Source of the DNA: Spongospora subterranea
Lineage: Eukaryota > Endomyxa > Phytomyxea > Plasmodiophorida > Plasmodiophoridae
Assembly: GCA_900404475.1 (NCBI GenBank)
Contig: OUQQ01000125.1
Span: 1 to 38,840 of the forward strand
Reading direction: 5' to 3'
DNA: 38,840 nucleotides
The translations under genes were made by a program, and so were the position numbers. Shown piece by piece: positions 1 to 9,544 of this stretch. The notes beneath the pieces are model-generated. The model worked only from the letters and a program-made list of their open reading frames with translations. It had not been told where the DNA came from and did no database searches. The stretch's first letter is position 1, and each line of letters starts with the position of its first letter.

Positions 1-213
1 CGCGAGTAGATTCAACGTCAACAACCTGTAATAGTGGTCGCTGCTTATCGCGATCGGCTCGATTGTTTCAAAAAGGTTGTTGAACTTCGTGTACCGAATA
101 TCCCATTTAGTTGGTACCATTATGCTCTCGTATGGTGTCATATTTAGGTGATGTTGTGCACAACACGGAATACCGGTTTGGAGGAGATCAGGGGTTTCGT
201 TAGTGGCACCCGA

Positions 214-1142
214 TTATAAATTTAATCTCGCGAGAGCTTTGTCAAACACGTGATGAGAACTAATTCTCCAACGGGGACGCAGATTGGACACATTAAAGAG
301 TTGTTTTCCTGACAAACGGCAAAGCGCAGCACATATTCCAGCGCAGGGAATCAAACCCGACGAGAAATCTCGACACGAGCATGTGGGAATCCGTGCAGGT
401 CGATCGAGGGACAGATCGATGACGTGACAAAGGCCTTGATCAGGTGCCGATGACGCATACCATAGATCATTCGTGTAGGGCATTAAACCCACAAGTGGAA
501 GTGTAGCAGCAGTTTAATAACTTTCTTGCCATATTTGTTCAACGTAGTTACTCCACTTTCTTGAGTTTCTGATAGATCACATAATACATCTAAATAATTC
601 GCCTCCATTCTGTTGAAGTAATTCAAAAGGTACTCCCACAGTAGCAACAGGTTGAACCCCTTTCTTCTGGACTCCTTTCTAGTCAATAAACGAATTAACA
701 CTCTCTCCAAGCTGGGTTGCCCCCTGATTTCAGGTAAAAATGCGACCTACAAAAGATTTGCAAATTTGTTCGCTCAACGTGACTCATAATCACCTGTGAA
801 TGTTTGTAAACTCTTTCCTCGAATTTGACAATCTCATTGATACATTCGACTGCAACTGAATGCACCGCATGCTTATTCAAGCACATGTTAAAATTCCTTT
901 CAAAATCTTCCAATTCAAACGCTGCGTAAATGAGAGGCCATTGTATCCTATTGTAAACCGTCTGCAACATGACCCATGCCACCGAAAGATGCAAACACAT
1001 CTCTTTGAGATTGATTCGAGCACAGAATGTGAGTCATCTGGACATTGTCTGCAACTGCTGGGTAAGCTGACCCCCATCTGTCATCAGAAAGGCATAGAGT
1101 TTCTTCAGATGAAAACTGAGCTAAAGCTTCCGAAATTGTCAA
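214..1142 (-). pseudogene. Decayed SWIM-finger / MULE-transposase-like relic
   Basis: Three broken minus-strand reading frames lie end to end here. The one nearest position 214 contains CSCRDFSSGLIPC, which has the spacing of a SWIM zinc finger (CxC...CxH), but the last ligand reads CAGI instead of CxH. The upstream pieces contain THILCSNQSQRDVF and a following helical stretch reminiscent of the region before the SWIM finger in Mutator-like (FAR1/ZSWIM type) transposases. The frames cannot be joined by introns of the size seen elsewhere in the window, and the finger has lost a ligand, so I read it as a dead copy. Assignment rests on short motif resemblance only. Confidence 0.3.
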
Positions 1143-1185
1143 TGAATGCTCAGGACTCGCTAACGAAACTCCAGAGACAACATTT

Positions 1186-2529
1186 TACCTAGACAGTGCA
1201 CATTGGTAAAAGGTATTATTTACAGATCGTAAGTTGTGTTCTGGGTTCCGTCGACTATGGTAAAGTTCGCGTACGCCTAGGCCTAAAGCGACATCTGGGC
1301 AGTCTACAAGAATACATGAGATGAAGCAAACCTGTGAAGCGTTCGCACCTGCTGTGATACTGTCGAGATGCGTTGCGACATGTCCATAGAGTAGCAAAAC
1401 GTACAACCATTTTCTCGGACAGCATATCCTGCCTCCATGAACCTTGTCATGCAGTGCGGGTCTTTGCTAAAGTGCAATTCCTTTCCGCTACGAAGTCGTC
1501 GCGAAAAAGTGACTTTGAATATGTCCGGGCAGAAATCGAACCCTCCAGCTTTCTCAATCTAAAAAAAACCGCATTCAGCGACGCCAAAGATAATGGCGAG
1601 GACCGATATTTTGAAACCTTGCTAAGTGGCAATTGTATCGCGATAGCAGGTGAATCATCTCACGCTCTTCCGTTATCAAGTTTGATAAGTGATTTGAAGT
1701 AAGACTCCAACTGGTGTGATCAACGCATTATTGTTGTGATTCCATACATCGGGATAGTCCCCTGCGTTTCGATCGAATGTCAGATTGATATACCAACTGC
1801 AAGTGGACTTCAGTCGTTTCTCTTTCGGTATTTCTTGATCCCTAAAGTTGCAGTATATTTTGGCGCGCTGCCAATTTTTGGATCCAGCTCCTTGTATTGG
1901 ATGGGAATTGAGCACCGAAAATGGATGCGAGTTACATGCGACGACAAATCTGGAAAGGAAGGAGGCTAAACAGCGAAACAAGGTGCGAATTACACCCAAC
2001 CACAAACCCGTTAGCAAGAGCGAACTCGCATGAATGTTGAACAATTATATTAGGGGATGAAAATGGCTGTTCACCGCCCATACGTCGGATTCGATGGACA
2101 TGTGGAGCTTGGTTTGAGGAACTATAGTTATTACCAGCGCGGGTCTTCTAGATAAAATTAAAGGAGGGCACTCCATCGAGTCCACTACTGTGCTGCGCCG
2201 CGTGATGGTACGCGTGGACGAACGACACTTCCGTTTAGTTGGCGACTGATCACATTAGTCGACTGACCCGTGACCTGCTATCAGTCGATTGGCAGAAAAA
2301 CCTCCCAATGTCAAATCCAGTTCAAATCCTATGGCAACGTTGATCCATTGGCATTGAGTGACCGAAGCGGTTTCACAACAACAAGAACAAGGAGGTCCCT
2401 CCTCCCCTGTTACATTACCGCGTCGTATCGACACGTTCGCGTCAGATGGGTTTCGTTGACGCGGCCCGATAAACACTGCAGCGATCTGGATTTGACCCGG
2501 GGCGCTGGCCCCACCCAGCCCAGCATTTC
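1186..2529. other. Intergenic, no supported gene
   Basis: Short overlapping frames occur on both strands, the longest about 120 codons, but none shows a recognisable motif, a consistent splice pattern or a chain of compatible exons. I see no RNA gene or clear repeat here. The last few hundred bases presumably hold the promoter and leader of the BPL_N gene. Confidence 0.4.
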
Positions 2530-3388
2530 ATGGATATTCTTATTTACAATGGGCCTGGTGTCGACCAGCCGTCGTTGCACAATATTCACCAATGCATCAA
2601 GCGACATATTCCAGATACGTTGAATATCATTCAGGTTGATGCTGATTATCTTGGCAAGGTAAGAGGCCATCCACCATCGTGTGATTGGCCGATCAGACTG
2701 AACAATCTGTTTGTGATAGGAATCCTGGCCAGATAAAACACGCCTTGTAATCATTCCAGGCGGAAGGGATCTTCCATATGTGGCTGCATTGGGTCCACCA
2801 ATCATCTCCCGTATTCAGCGATTTGTTCATGAAGGAGGATCATATCTAGGTGTGAATCCCCTTACGTATCTGGTCGTCGATGAACATTGTCATATTCGAT
2901 ATCTGATAGGAATCTGTGCTGGTGCCTATTTTGCTGCAAATCGAGTCGAGTTTGAGGTTGGTCGTGAGGATTACGAAGTTGTTGGCGATCGGGATCTTCG
3001 CTTTATCAATGGAGTAGCGAAAGGTGCAGCTTTTCATGGGTTCGAATATGGATCGGATCAAGGTGCATTGGTTGTTCCAATTACGTCTCCATGGTTTACC
3101 AATCCTATACCAATGTACTGCAACGGTGGGCCATATTTCGATCTCGACCCCGACGCCGCCAAGTCGTGCGACGTTATCGGTCGTTATGAAGACGGCCGCA
3201 TTGCAATTGTTTCGTCGCCATACGGAAACGGAAGAGTGTTGGTTTCTGGAGTCCATTTCGAATACGACCCGTCAAATGCGGCGACAGGTTCCGATCATGT
3301 CCATATAACTGATCAGCTACTTCCCCATTCACAATCTATCTCGTCGTTTACTCGAAAGTTATTCGTTCACTTATCAATTTGTGAATAA
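2530..3388 (+). CDS. Standalone biotin-protein-ligase N-terminal (BPL_N) domain protein
   Basis: Three exons, 2530-2658, 2720-2849 and 2910-3388, give 245 residues; both introns are 60-61 nt GT-AG. The protein opens with MDILIYNGPGVDQPS and carries IIPGGRDLPYVAALG, then GICAGAYFAANRVEFEVG around a cysteine placed like the nucleophile of class I glutamine-amidotransferase-like folds, and GVHFEYDP near the end. These are the landmarks of the BPL_N domain found in fungal and animal biotin holocarboxylase synthetases. The biotin-transferase catalytic domain is absent: the frame stops right after the BPL_N module and the next gene is PI31. Single-domain BPL_N proteins are known in fungi with no firm function. 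The second intron has no in-frame stop, so its retention would add 20 residues; family alignment favours removal. Domain call is firm, biochemical role unknown. Confidence 0.85.
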
Positions 3389-3389
3389 A
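3384..3389 (+). promoter_or_regulatory. Poly(A) signal AATAAA overlapping the BPL_N stop
   Basis: The hexamer AATAAA contains the TAA stop codon of the BPL_N gene at 3386-3388. A T-rich stretch follows within 30 nt. Function as a polyadenylation signal is inferred from position. Confidence 0.35.
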
Positions 3390-3506
3390 AAAATGTGTTA
3401 TGTATTGTCATATTGCCCAATTATCGGTGTTCGGTAACTGATCATTAGTTTATGTGGTCCGAATCTATTGCGGACAAGGTCGAATAGATCGTCTCGCTCC
3501 GAGATA

Positions 3507-4335
3507 ATGATGGCTGCCAAACCTCTGACCCCAACCCAGCTGTTTCACCGCCAATCCCCTCGCCTGACGTCCGCCTCCGATGCCATCGCCTATGCAGTGC
3601 ATGTCGCCTTCGTAGTTAATGGAGCCAGGTTGGTCGGGCTTGACGACGACGCCAATGCTTTTGACAGGGATTATGAGGGCCTACCTGGTCAATGGAATAC
3701 CAATCAGACTCTGTATTCATTTCGATATCGAATGGGGTTGATATCAGTTGCTGTTAAATGCATGGCGATGAACGATATCGTATTTTTACATGCATCGAAA
3801 GCAGGATCAAACGATGTTTGCAGTTTAGAGATTTCCACATCTGATCATTTGACTCCCGATTTTGATCCATCTAATCCGGAATCGGTCTATTCTAATCTAG
3901 ATGATCTGTCGACGCTTATCATGGACCGCGTCGTATCCAAGGTCTGCCCAGCGCCAGCTCCGGTTCCGCCGCGAATCGTTTCGGGGTATCCACCTCGCGT
4001 TCTACCAGACGATGATTGCGACTTTCACCATCGCAATCGCGGCCCGCGTCAACCTGGACCAACAGGGGATTTTGATGAAGACCTTGTTCCATCGTTCGAC
4101 CCGTTCTCGTCAGGAGGGAACGTGATGGGCCCAACCCATCCCATGTTTGGTCGAGGAAGGGGGCGTGGTCGTGCTCCCAGATACGATCCGTTCGGTCCCA
4201 ACGGTGGATTTCCTGGAGAGTAGGTCAACTGGAGTCATCTCAAACTGAGTATTGATTGTCTTCTTCTGTAGGCCAAATCGGGACCATTTCCCTCCTCCTG
4301 ATTTTGGACGACCTGGCAACAACAGCTTCTTTTAG
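3507..4335 (+). CDS. PSMF1: PI31 proteasome inhibitor/regulator
   Basis: Two exons, 3507-4219 and 4272-4335, separated by a 52-nt intron, encode 258 residues. The N-terminal half matches the PI31 N domain: DAIAYAVHVAFVVNGARLVG followed by GQWNTNQTLYSFRYR. The C-terminal half is the disordered Gly/Pro/Arg-rich tail typical of PI31, with DPFSSGG, GRGRGRGRAPRYDPFGPNGG and, after the intron, PNRDHFPPPDFGRPG. PI31 binds the 20S proteasome through this tail and acts as regulator or adaptor. The protein ends NSFF; I do not see a classical hydrophobic-Tyr-X terminus. Two adjacent ATGs (3507 and 3510) could start translation; an upstream in-frame extension has no ATG. Without the intron the tail would stop right after GGFPGE, losing the conserved PNxDHxPPP block, which is why I splice. 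Confidence 0.92.
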
Positions 4336-4384
4336 AGATCGGGTCTTGCCCGATACTTTATTTATCCACCGTCAAACTGGAGTT

Positions 4385-4390
4385 AATAAA
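4385..4390 (+). promoter_or_regulatory. Possible poly(A) signal for PI31
   Basis: AATAAA lies 50 nt after the PI31 stop, in the 235-nt gap between the converging PI31 and Nop6-like genes. Assignment is by position only. Confidence 0.3.
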
Positions 4391-4569
4391 CTAATGGTTA
4401 GTTTGAATTCGTTGGGGCCACATTTCCAAGCTTCGCAAATTGTTCATAGATTGTTCACGTTTTGAAAGAAAGTCTTAGATTGAATGCAGTAACCGTGATC
4501 CCAACACGAAAGTCTATATTAAGAACCGAATAAATAATACCGGCATCGCATTCATCTACCATGGCAAGA

Positions 4570-5415
4570 CTACAACCCTGTTTCTTTACCATCTTTCTGC
4601 AATTCCAGTTTCTTAGCCCTGCGAGCCTACACACAGCACAATCAACGAATCCAAATTTCAATCCGTTCATGCGTTTAGCTCTTACTCTCCACTCGTTCGC
4701 CGATTTATTCTTCTTTGCTATCCTGTTCTTTCGCCTGACGCTATTTCCCCCAGCGCCAGCTGTTAACTCGACATTTATTCGGCGACCCTATGTTAGCAAA
4801 TTGGCGTGGTCCATCAGATGCGGGAGACTGCTGAAAAGCGGGTTGTTGTACCTCCAACTTTGTATGGTGCATGAGTAGGCATTTCTAGAGAAAAAATAAC
4901 ATTCAGAATACGGATCAGTAGAACTGTTTAAGAAAATACAATACCCTAAGCGCGGCGTTATTGTTGAATTCGCAGAAAGCATAGCCTTGAATTCTTTCGC
5001 GACTTTTCGAGTTTCGCGGAAGTCGAACCTCGATCAGGTCACTGTCAAGATTCAAAAACTCTCTGAAATGGGTTCATAGGTCAACTATAGGATTGAGGGA
5101 AGCTCCGATTGAAAACCTTAATCGTTCTTCGGTCATTCCATATGGCAGATTTCCAATGAATGTGATCCATTTTTTTCTACGAGGGGCAACCTCAGCGTTT
5201 TCAGCAGTCTCTTCCACTGTGACATTAACTCCATTCGCTGCAGTTACGATGGCACGGTCGCCGAACTTGTTTTCAATGTTGAGCTGCGCAGGGTCGATGA
5301 GGGCATCCTCTTCAACAACAACAGTTCCGGTTTTCCTCGGTTTGGTTTGTCGAATTGCTTTGCGGATCGTTTCACTGTTCCTTTTCACAGCGTTGGACGA
5401 CTTGAATTTGGTCAT
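4570..5415 (-). CDS. NOP6: Nop6-like nucleolar RRM protein
   Basis: Five exons on the minus strand, 5415-5117, 5062-4945, 4884-4852, 4787-4686 and 4626-4570, total 203 codons (202 residues); introns are 54-64 nt. A basic N-terminus leads into one RRM with RNP2 WITFIGNLPYGMT and RNP1 IQGYAFCEFN. After the RRM comes HHTKLEGRRINVELTAGAGG and a lysine/arginine-rich tail, the signature of yeast Nop6 and related small-subunit ribosome-biogenesis factors. The third exon is only 33 nt and its splicing exactly restores KLEGRRINVELTAG, strong support for the model. The gene converges on PI31. A more general label such as RBM34/SLIRP-like RRM protein is the alternative; the ribosome-biogenesis role is inferred from the family. 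Confidence 0.85.
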
Positions 5416-5530
5416 GGCTGTAGATTTCCTGCAATCGTATCACCAATCGACTGAATACGGAGTCCGTAACGGGGTCCGCCAGTCATCTCGGCTGGGTGGG
5501 CTCTGGGTTTCTCCAATGGGATAAAAAAAA

Positions 5531-6760
5531 TCTCTGTCAGTTTGATTGGTGGAGTCGACATTTATATATTGATACGCGAATCGCGGTCCGTTAGGTAATT
5601 CGTTAGATGGATCGTTAGGTGGGTCTGTTGCTTCTTTTGGGGAAACAGGTGGTGTTCAGCTGGGACAATGATGCTCATTAATCCGTATTTGGATTCGAAC
5701 CGGCGAATGATCGTCGATTCGTTGATATAATCCGGATGTTCAGAGACTGGTTTGCGAACATGATATGCTCGCGGCGATGCCTTTTGGCGCCCCATGTTGC
5801 GTGGCTGCACATCAACGAACTTGCGGACGAACAAACGACTAAAAGAACCGTATTTAGTTGGATGGAATGTTAAGGCTTGCAGCCACAACTCCTCAAGCAT
5901 CGAGTTAGACGACCTTATCAGCAGATTACAGGAAGCTATCATGGACGTCTTCAAACAACTTCGGGTTGCTTGATTCGGGCCACTTCCGCTTCCTGTAAGC
6001 TGCTGATAAGGTCGTCTACCTCGATGCTTAAAGAGTTGCGGCTGCGGCGCCTCAAATCTGTGTCTTGTGCAGACGAGAATCGCATTAACTAGTACCGATG
6101 ACTGCAAATCAAAGAGCTCGCTGCCTTTCAGGTTTAGATACAGCTGCTTCTTCCTGTCAAAAAACATCGATGACAGATTCGTTGCCGAGTCTGTTTCCAA
6201 AAAGCTGGGACATCATTTCGGACGCCTTGTAATCGAAAATCTTGTCGGCGACGGAAAGTGAATAATTCCAAGCCTTGCATGTCGTCTTCTTTTCAAGTGC
6301 CCCATCTATGTAGACGGACCCAACACTGGAGAGCAGGTATCCTCTTGCCATCTTGTCGATTTTGGCATTTTCGTTAGACTGTGGATCTAGCTTTTGTTCA
6401 GGAAGTTTTTTCTAGACCGTTGGCCTCGAAGGCAAGCGTTACCTGTCGTTTCCAGTGGATAACGTCATTGCTCCCGTTCAGTGGTGGGAGCCGTGTCTCA
6501 GCACACACCATGGCAGTAGCACACTGGGCCCATAACCAGTTGGATGGAATACCTATAGGAGTTGGGTAACGCAGGCGGAGTACAGTAGGTAACGTGCCCT
6601 GGTTGAAATATCAAGGGAACCGTTCGTATCCAAATACGGATTGATGAGCGTTATTGTCCTAACTGATCACGAGGCTACACCACTTGTGGTCCCTAAATAA
6701 AGCACCGCGATTCGCGTATCAATAAATAAATGTCGACTCCACCAATCAAACCGGCAGAGA
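5531..6760. mobile_element. Foldback-like element with matched terminal inverted arms
   Basis: The outer arms 5531-5587 and 6704-6760 are reverse complements over 57 nt with about three mismatches by eye. Further inside, 5663-5700 pairs with 6622-6659 over 38 nt with about four mismatches, so the arms extend roughly 140-170 nt with indels. The interior carries a second inverted repeat. I see no intact transposase. The longest frame inside (minus, about 212 codons, 6200-5562) runs straight through the repeats and matches nothing I know. It could be a foldback/MITE-type DNA element or two inverted copies of a retroelement end. No clear target-site duplication was found by eye. Confidence 0.6.
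5879..6045. repeat. Internal 58-nt inverted repeat with about 50-nt loop
   Basis: Left arm 5879-5936 and right arm 5988-6045 are reverse complements with about five mismatches. Read outward-in on its own strand, each arm encodes a similar short peptide, SIELDDLISRLQEAI on plus and SIEVDDLISSLQEAE on minus, both followed by a stop after the loop. Differences between arms are mostly conservative at the peptide level, so the arms may derive from duplicated coding DNA now placed in opposite orientation. Confidence 0.7.
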
Positions 6761-7235
6761 CTTGAAGCAATCGCGGATGTTGTTCTCGGCCGTGTATACG
6801 TCAACAATATGTCAATGTCTCCAGTGGTAGTACCGATACTTCTCCACTCAAACGGGCAACAAAACTTTGACAAATAACAATTAACTTAAACACAAAACAC
6901 TTGCTCGGTAGTTAAATCCTGCCGACAACAAGGATAGACCAAGGGTTGTCATGCTGTACAACGCAATGTTAACTGTGTTCAAGAGTCTACGTGAGCTCTG
7001 CTTGTGTCAGATGAGCTCACCAAAATTCTTGAAGATTTTTATACATGATACTATTGAGGATAGGTTGTTGCCAGAGGTCCTTTGGATTTTTCAACCAACA
7101 TGGCCGAATCCATACGGTTCTCAGGTGTTATTTGGCTTTCTTTACATGTCACGGTATCACATCGTCCTTTAGCAGAGAACTCTGCAGGCGAAATCTATAT
7201 TTGCTTCTGACAGCACCGATGTTCTAGAAGTTCCG
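6761..7235. other. Repeat-flanked intergenic, nothing recognised
   Basis: Between the foldback element and the integrase relic I see only short frames without motifs. It may be further decayed retroelement sequence, but I cannot show that. Confidence 0.3.
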
Positions 7236-7760
7236 ACGAATTTCAAAAGTCTTCACACCCTCGCCAATTCACTAGAAGTTGCCAGTTACCATCTTCAAGG
7301 CGGTTTTTCAAAATCGCCTCGATCTCAAATCCGGCACCATTATGGGCAAACTGCAACCTCAATTCCTGAGTAATCTCCAGGAAAGAGTCAGCAACCGCAA
7401 GCTATCGGCATGAATTTCACTCATTGAAGCAGTTACAACATTTTTCAACAAATGATCTGGGCCGGTCCACTGACAAACACCAATCAACCTGTATAAAATA
7501 GCGTCTTGGAACCCAAAACAAAATCACCTAGACTGAAATTGGGAAGTCTGTTGTTTTGACGCCTATGCCTTTGATCCCTTCGTGAATTTCTTTTGACTGC
7601 AACTTTCTTGTGCATGGTGAGCCTCACCTCCTGCAGCTTTTTATAATGGTGTAGAGCTGCGGTTTGTCAAGATTATGAAATCAGGATCTTTCTCTTGTTA
7701 GGAAATCCAAATATCGCATCCAATGGAGAACTGCGCTCCAGTTCCATAAAACACGCTAAC
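7236..7760 (-). pseudogene. Broken Ty3/Gypsy chromovirus integrase C-terminus with chromodomain
   Basis: Reading the minus strand from about 7746 downward gives ELERSSPLDAIFGFPNK, then MHKKVAVKRNSRRDQRHRR, RLPNFSLGDFVLGSK, a frame change, a degraded TGPDHLL stretch, AHNGAGFEIEAILKNRLED and finally NWQLLVNWRGCEDF. The order and spacing match the end of chromovirus integrases: the (S)PxDxxFG region, a basic linker, the GDFVL beta-strand motif, then the chromodomain start (VEAIL) and its conserved W-G-E/D block. Several stops and frame changes separate the pieces, so this is dead. The element's upstream pol genes would lie at higher coordinates, now replaced by the chitin-binding gene region. 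Confidence 0.6.
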
Positions 7761-7784
7761 AGCAGGCGACCTGTGTATTGATTA

Positions 7785-8698
7785 GTGGTTGTTGTTGTTG
7801 GACGATTTTCCAACAGCTAGCTCTTGGCCTGCTTTCAGTGTTTCCAGTATCACTAACGAGATATTCCTTCAAACCGGTCACAGCGCAACGACTTGCAGAT
7901 CTATACATTCCTCAATAATATCCTGTTTGATATTCTAGAGAAATACACATTACCCGTTTTTCTGCTTTATTAGTTCTTCAAGACCCTCTATCTACTTCAT
8001 AATCGTATCGATTGTTTTCAGACAGTATCAACTTTCTCAAGATGAGCCGAGCCCTTGCTGTTGTGTTTGTGTTGGCAGTACTGATGCTGGCAGGTGTTCA
8101 GTCTCATGGCGGGGAGGAAGCCTCTCCAGGTCCTTATCCAGGGCGTAATTGGGCAAAACAGGGTGAATGTGGTCCATATCATAACTGGGATGCTTGCCGA
8201 CGTACGTATTCAATACGCCTTCCCATTCCTAATATCTGCTGAGTAAATGGTGTTGTAGCTGGATATTGCTGCAGTCAACGAGGATACTGCGGAAACACCA
8301 AGGACCATTGCCATTGGTGCAACGATATGGTTCAAAATTGCCCATTCCTTCCACCAAAGGATAACTGGACTGGTGCGCCCATGCCAATTCCCAAAGAACT
8401 TATCGAAAGGGACAACACCACTATGCCTGAACATCCTACTGGCAATGCTTCGTACCCCACCAACCATAACGAAACCGGCCATGGCAATTCCCCCCATGGC
8501 GGCAACTCCTCCAATCCATCTGGCCATGGCCGGTCGGGCCCGGCTGGTTCTACAATTCTCCCTGGAACACCCAAAGATTTATCAAACGGAGCGAAATCTA
8601 GCGATGTGGTCGTGACCGACACCAAAAGTGGCGTTGCCTCGTTCTCAATGCTCTTCCCTATTGTTTGTGTCATGATCATATCTGCCATCACCCAGTAA
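7785..8698 (+). repeat. Direct repeat unit 1 (leader plus chitin-binding gene copy A)
   Basis: Similarity to unit 2 (about 9545-10490) starts upstream of the genes: both have a CAACAGCTxxGCT-like block, a GAGATATTCCT...CGGTCACAGCG block, and a CCTGTTTG.CATTCTAGA.A.ATAC block before the coding sequence. The duplication thus included promoter and leader. Edges are estimated by eye. Confidence 0.75.
8042..8698 (+). CDS. Secreted GPI-anchored protein with hevein-type chitin-binding domain, copy A
   Basis: Two exons, 8042-8201 and 8259-8698, with a 57-nt intron, encode 199 residues. Residues 1-21 are a signal peptide (hydrophobic ALAVVFVLAVLMLAG, then QSHGG). Residues about 43-79 form a type-1 chitin-binding (CBM18/hevein) module: ECGPYHNWDAC, then, across the intron, GYCCSQRGYCGNTKDHCHWC, eight cysteines in hevein-like spacing. 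A Pro/Ser/Asn/Gly/His-rich linker with several N-glycosylation sequons (NTT, NAS, NET, NSS) follows. The C-terminus is hydrophobic (MLFPIVCVMIISAIT) with small residues before it, as in GPI-anchor signals. It is likely a cell-surface chitin-binding protein. This domain is common in fungi and plants and rare in animals. Start at 8042 is the first Met before the signal peptide. Confidence 0.85.
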
Positions 8699-9544
8699 CT
8701 ACATCATCGATAGTCTCATATTATAAAACACCTCAAAACCTTATTGTACGCTTTGAACTGCTATGTTTGAGAACCAACTCGAGTGTACTCTTCTCCTACA
8801 GCAATGAGTCAATTCAATTGTGATCCGGATGGCACCCAGCCAGAGGGCGCTTTGCTGACACCTTCATTAGGTGGTATTCAACGTAATCAATCAGCTGAAA
8901 TGTAAAATTGATGAAGAGGTTGACAAACGGGTGAATCGTATGCGATATCATACCCCAAACATGGACGATATCTCTTAGCCGCGTCTGTTGACAATCACTC
9001 ATGGCTCATGCACATGCCAAACTGGAAGTTCTCAACCCATCCACCGATCAATGTATATTTTGATTGTTCCGCATGCAAGTTTGAAAAGTGTTCGGCTTAT
9101 CTTTACAAAAAACTGTTTGTGATCTGCCTTGGAAGCTGGCGTTGTGCGGCTGATACACGCAACAGGGTTGTAATGTTTGGGAAGTGCAGTTGACCAATAT
9201 ATCTCTAAAATAGGTCGGGTCTTGTTGCAACCGCGGATGAGCAACCAAAATTGTTTGATTGGTAGAGATTTATTGTGAGCTTCCGGTATAGGATATGCAT
9301 GAACTAGTACAGTATTTCCAAAAAAATTGTGTGTACCAAAGGAAGACACTGTGCCCACAAAAAAATTTGAAATTTTTCTACCGGTTTTGTCGAATGCGAA
9401 TTGACCTCGGGTAATACGTGGGTTTTTTTATTTGCCAATTGAATATCATCCTGTGTGCGAAGAAAACTGCTGGCAAGTATCTCGGCGCTTCCGGCTTCTT
9501 CAAAGTGCTGGATGTGTACTGAATTGCTGGATAGACCAGTAATG
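8699..9544. other. Spacer between the chitin-binding paralogues
   Basis: No gene recognised. Frames of up to about 108 codons exist on the minus strand (9358-9032) but show no motif, no splice chain and no similarity to the flanking genes. It lies between the two duplicated units. Confidence 0.4.

Noticed and set aside
1373..1702. 109-codon plus-strand frame
   Set aside because: No recognisable domain, no neighbouring exons and a competing minus frame; not supportable as a gene.
4561..4878. 105-codon plus-strand hydrophobic frame
   Set aside because: Antisense to exons 3-5 of the Nop6-like gene, which is supported by conserved KLEGRRINVELTAG across a splice junction.
5785..5805. TGGCGCCCCATGTTGCGTGG, resembling a retroelement primer-binding site (TGGCGCC...)
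   Set aside because: It lies inside the foldback element on the plus strand, while the integrase relic is on the minus strand, and I found no LTR edge immediately before it.
5562..6200. 212-codon minus-strand open frame
   Set aside because: It runs through the inverted repeats, has no motif, and its composition is that of repeat sequence read in a chance frame.
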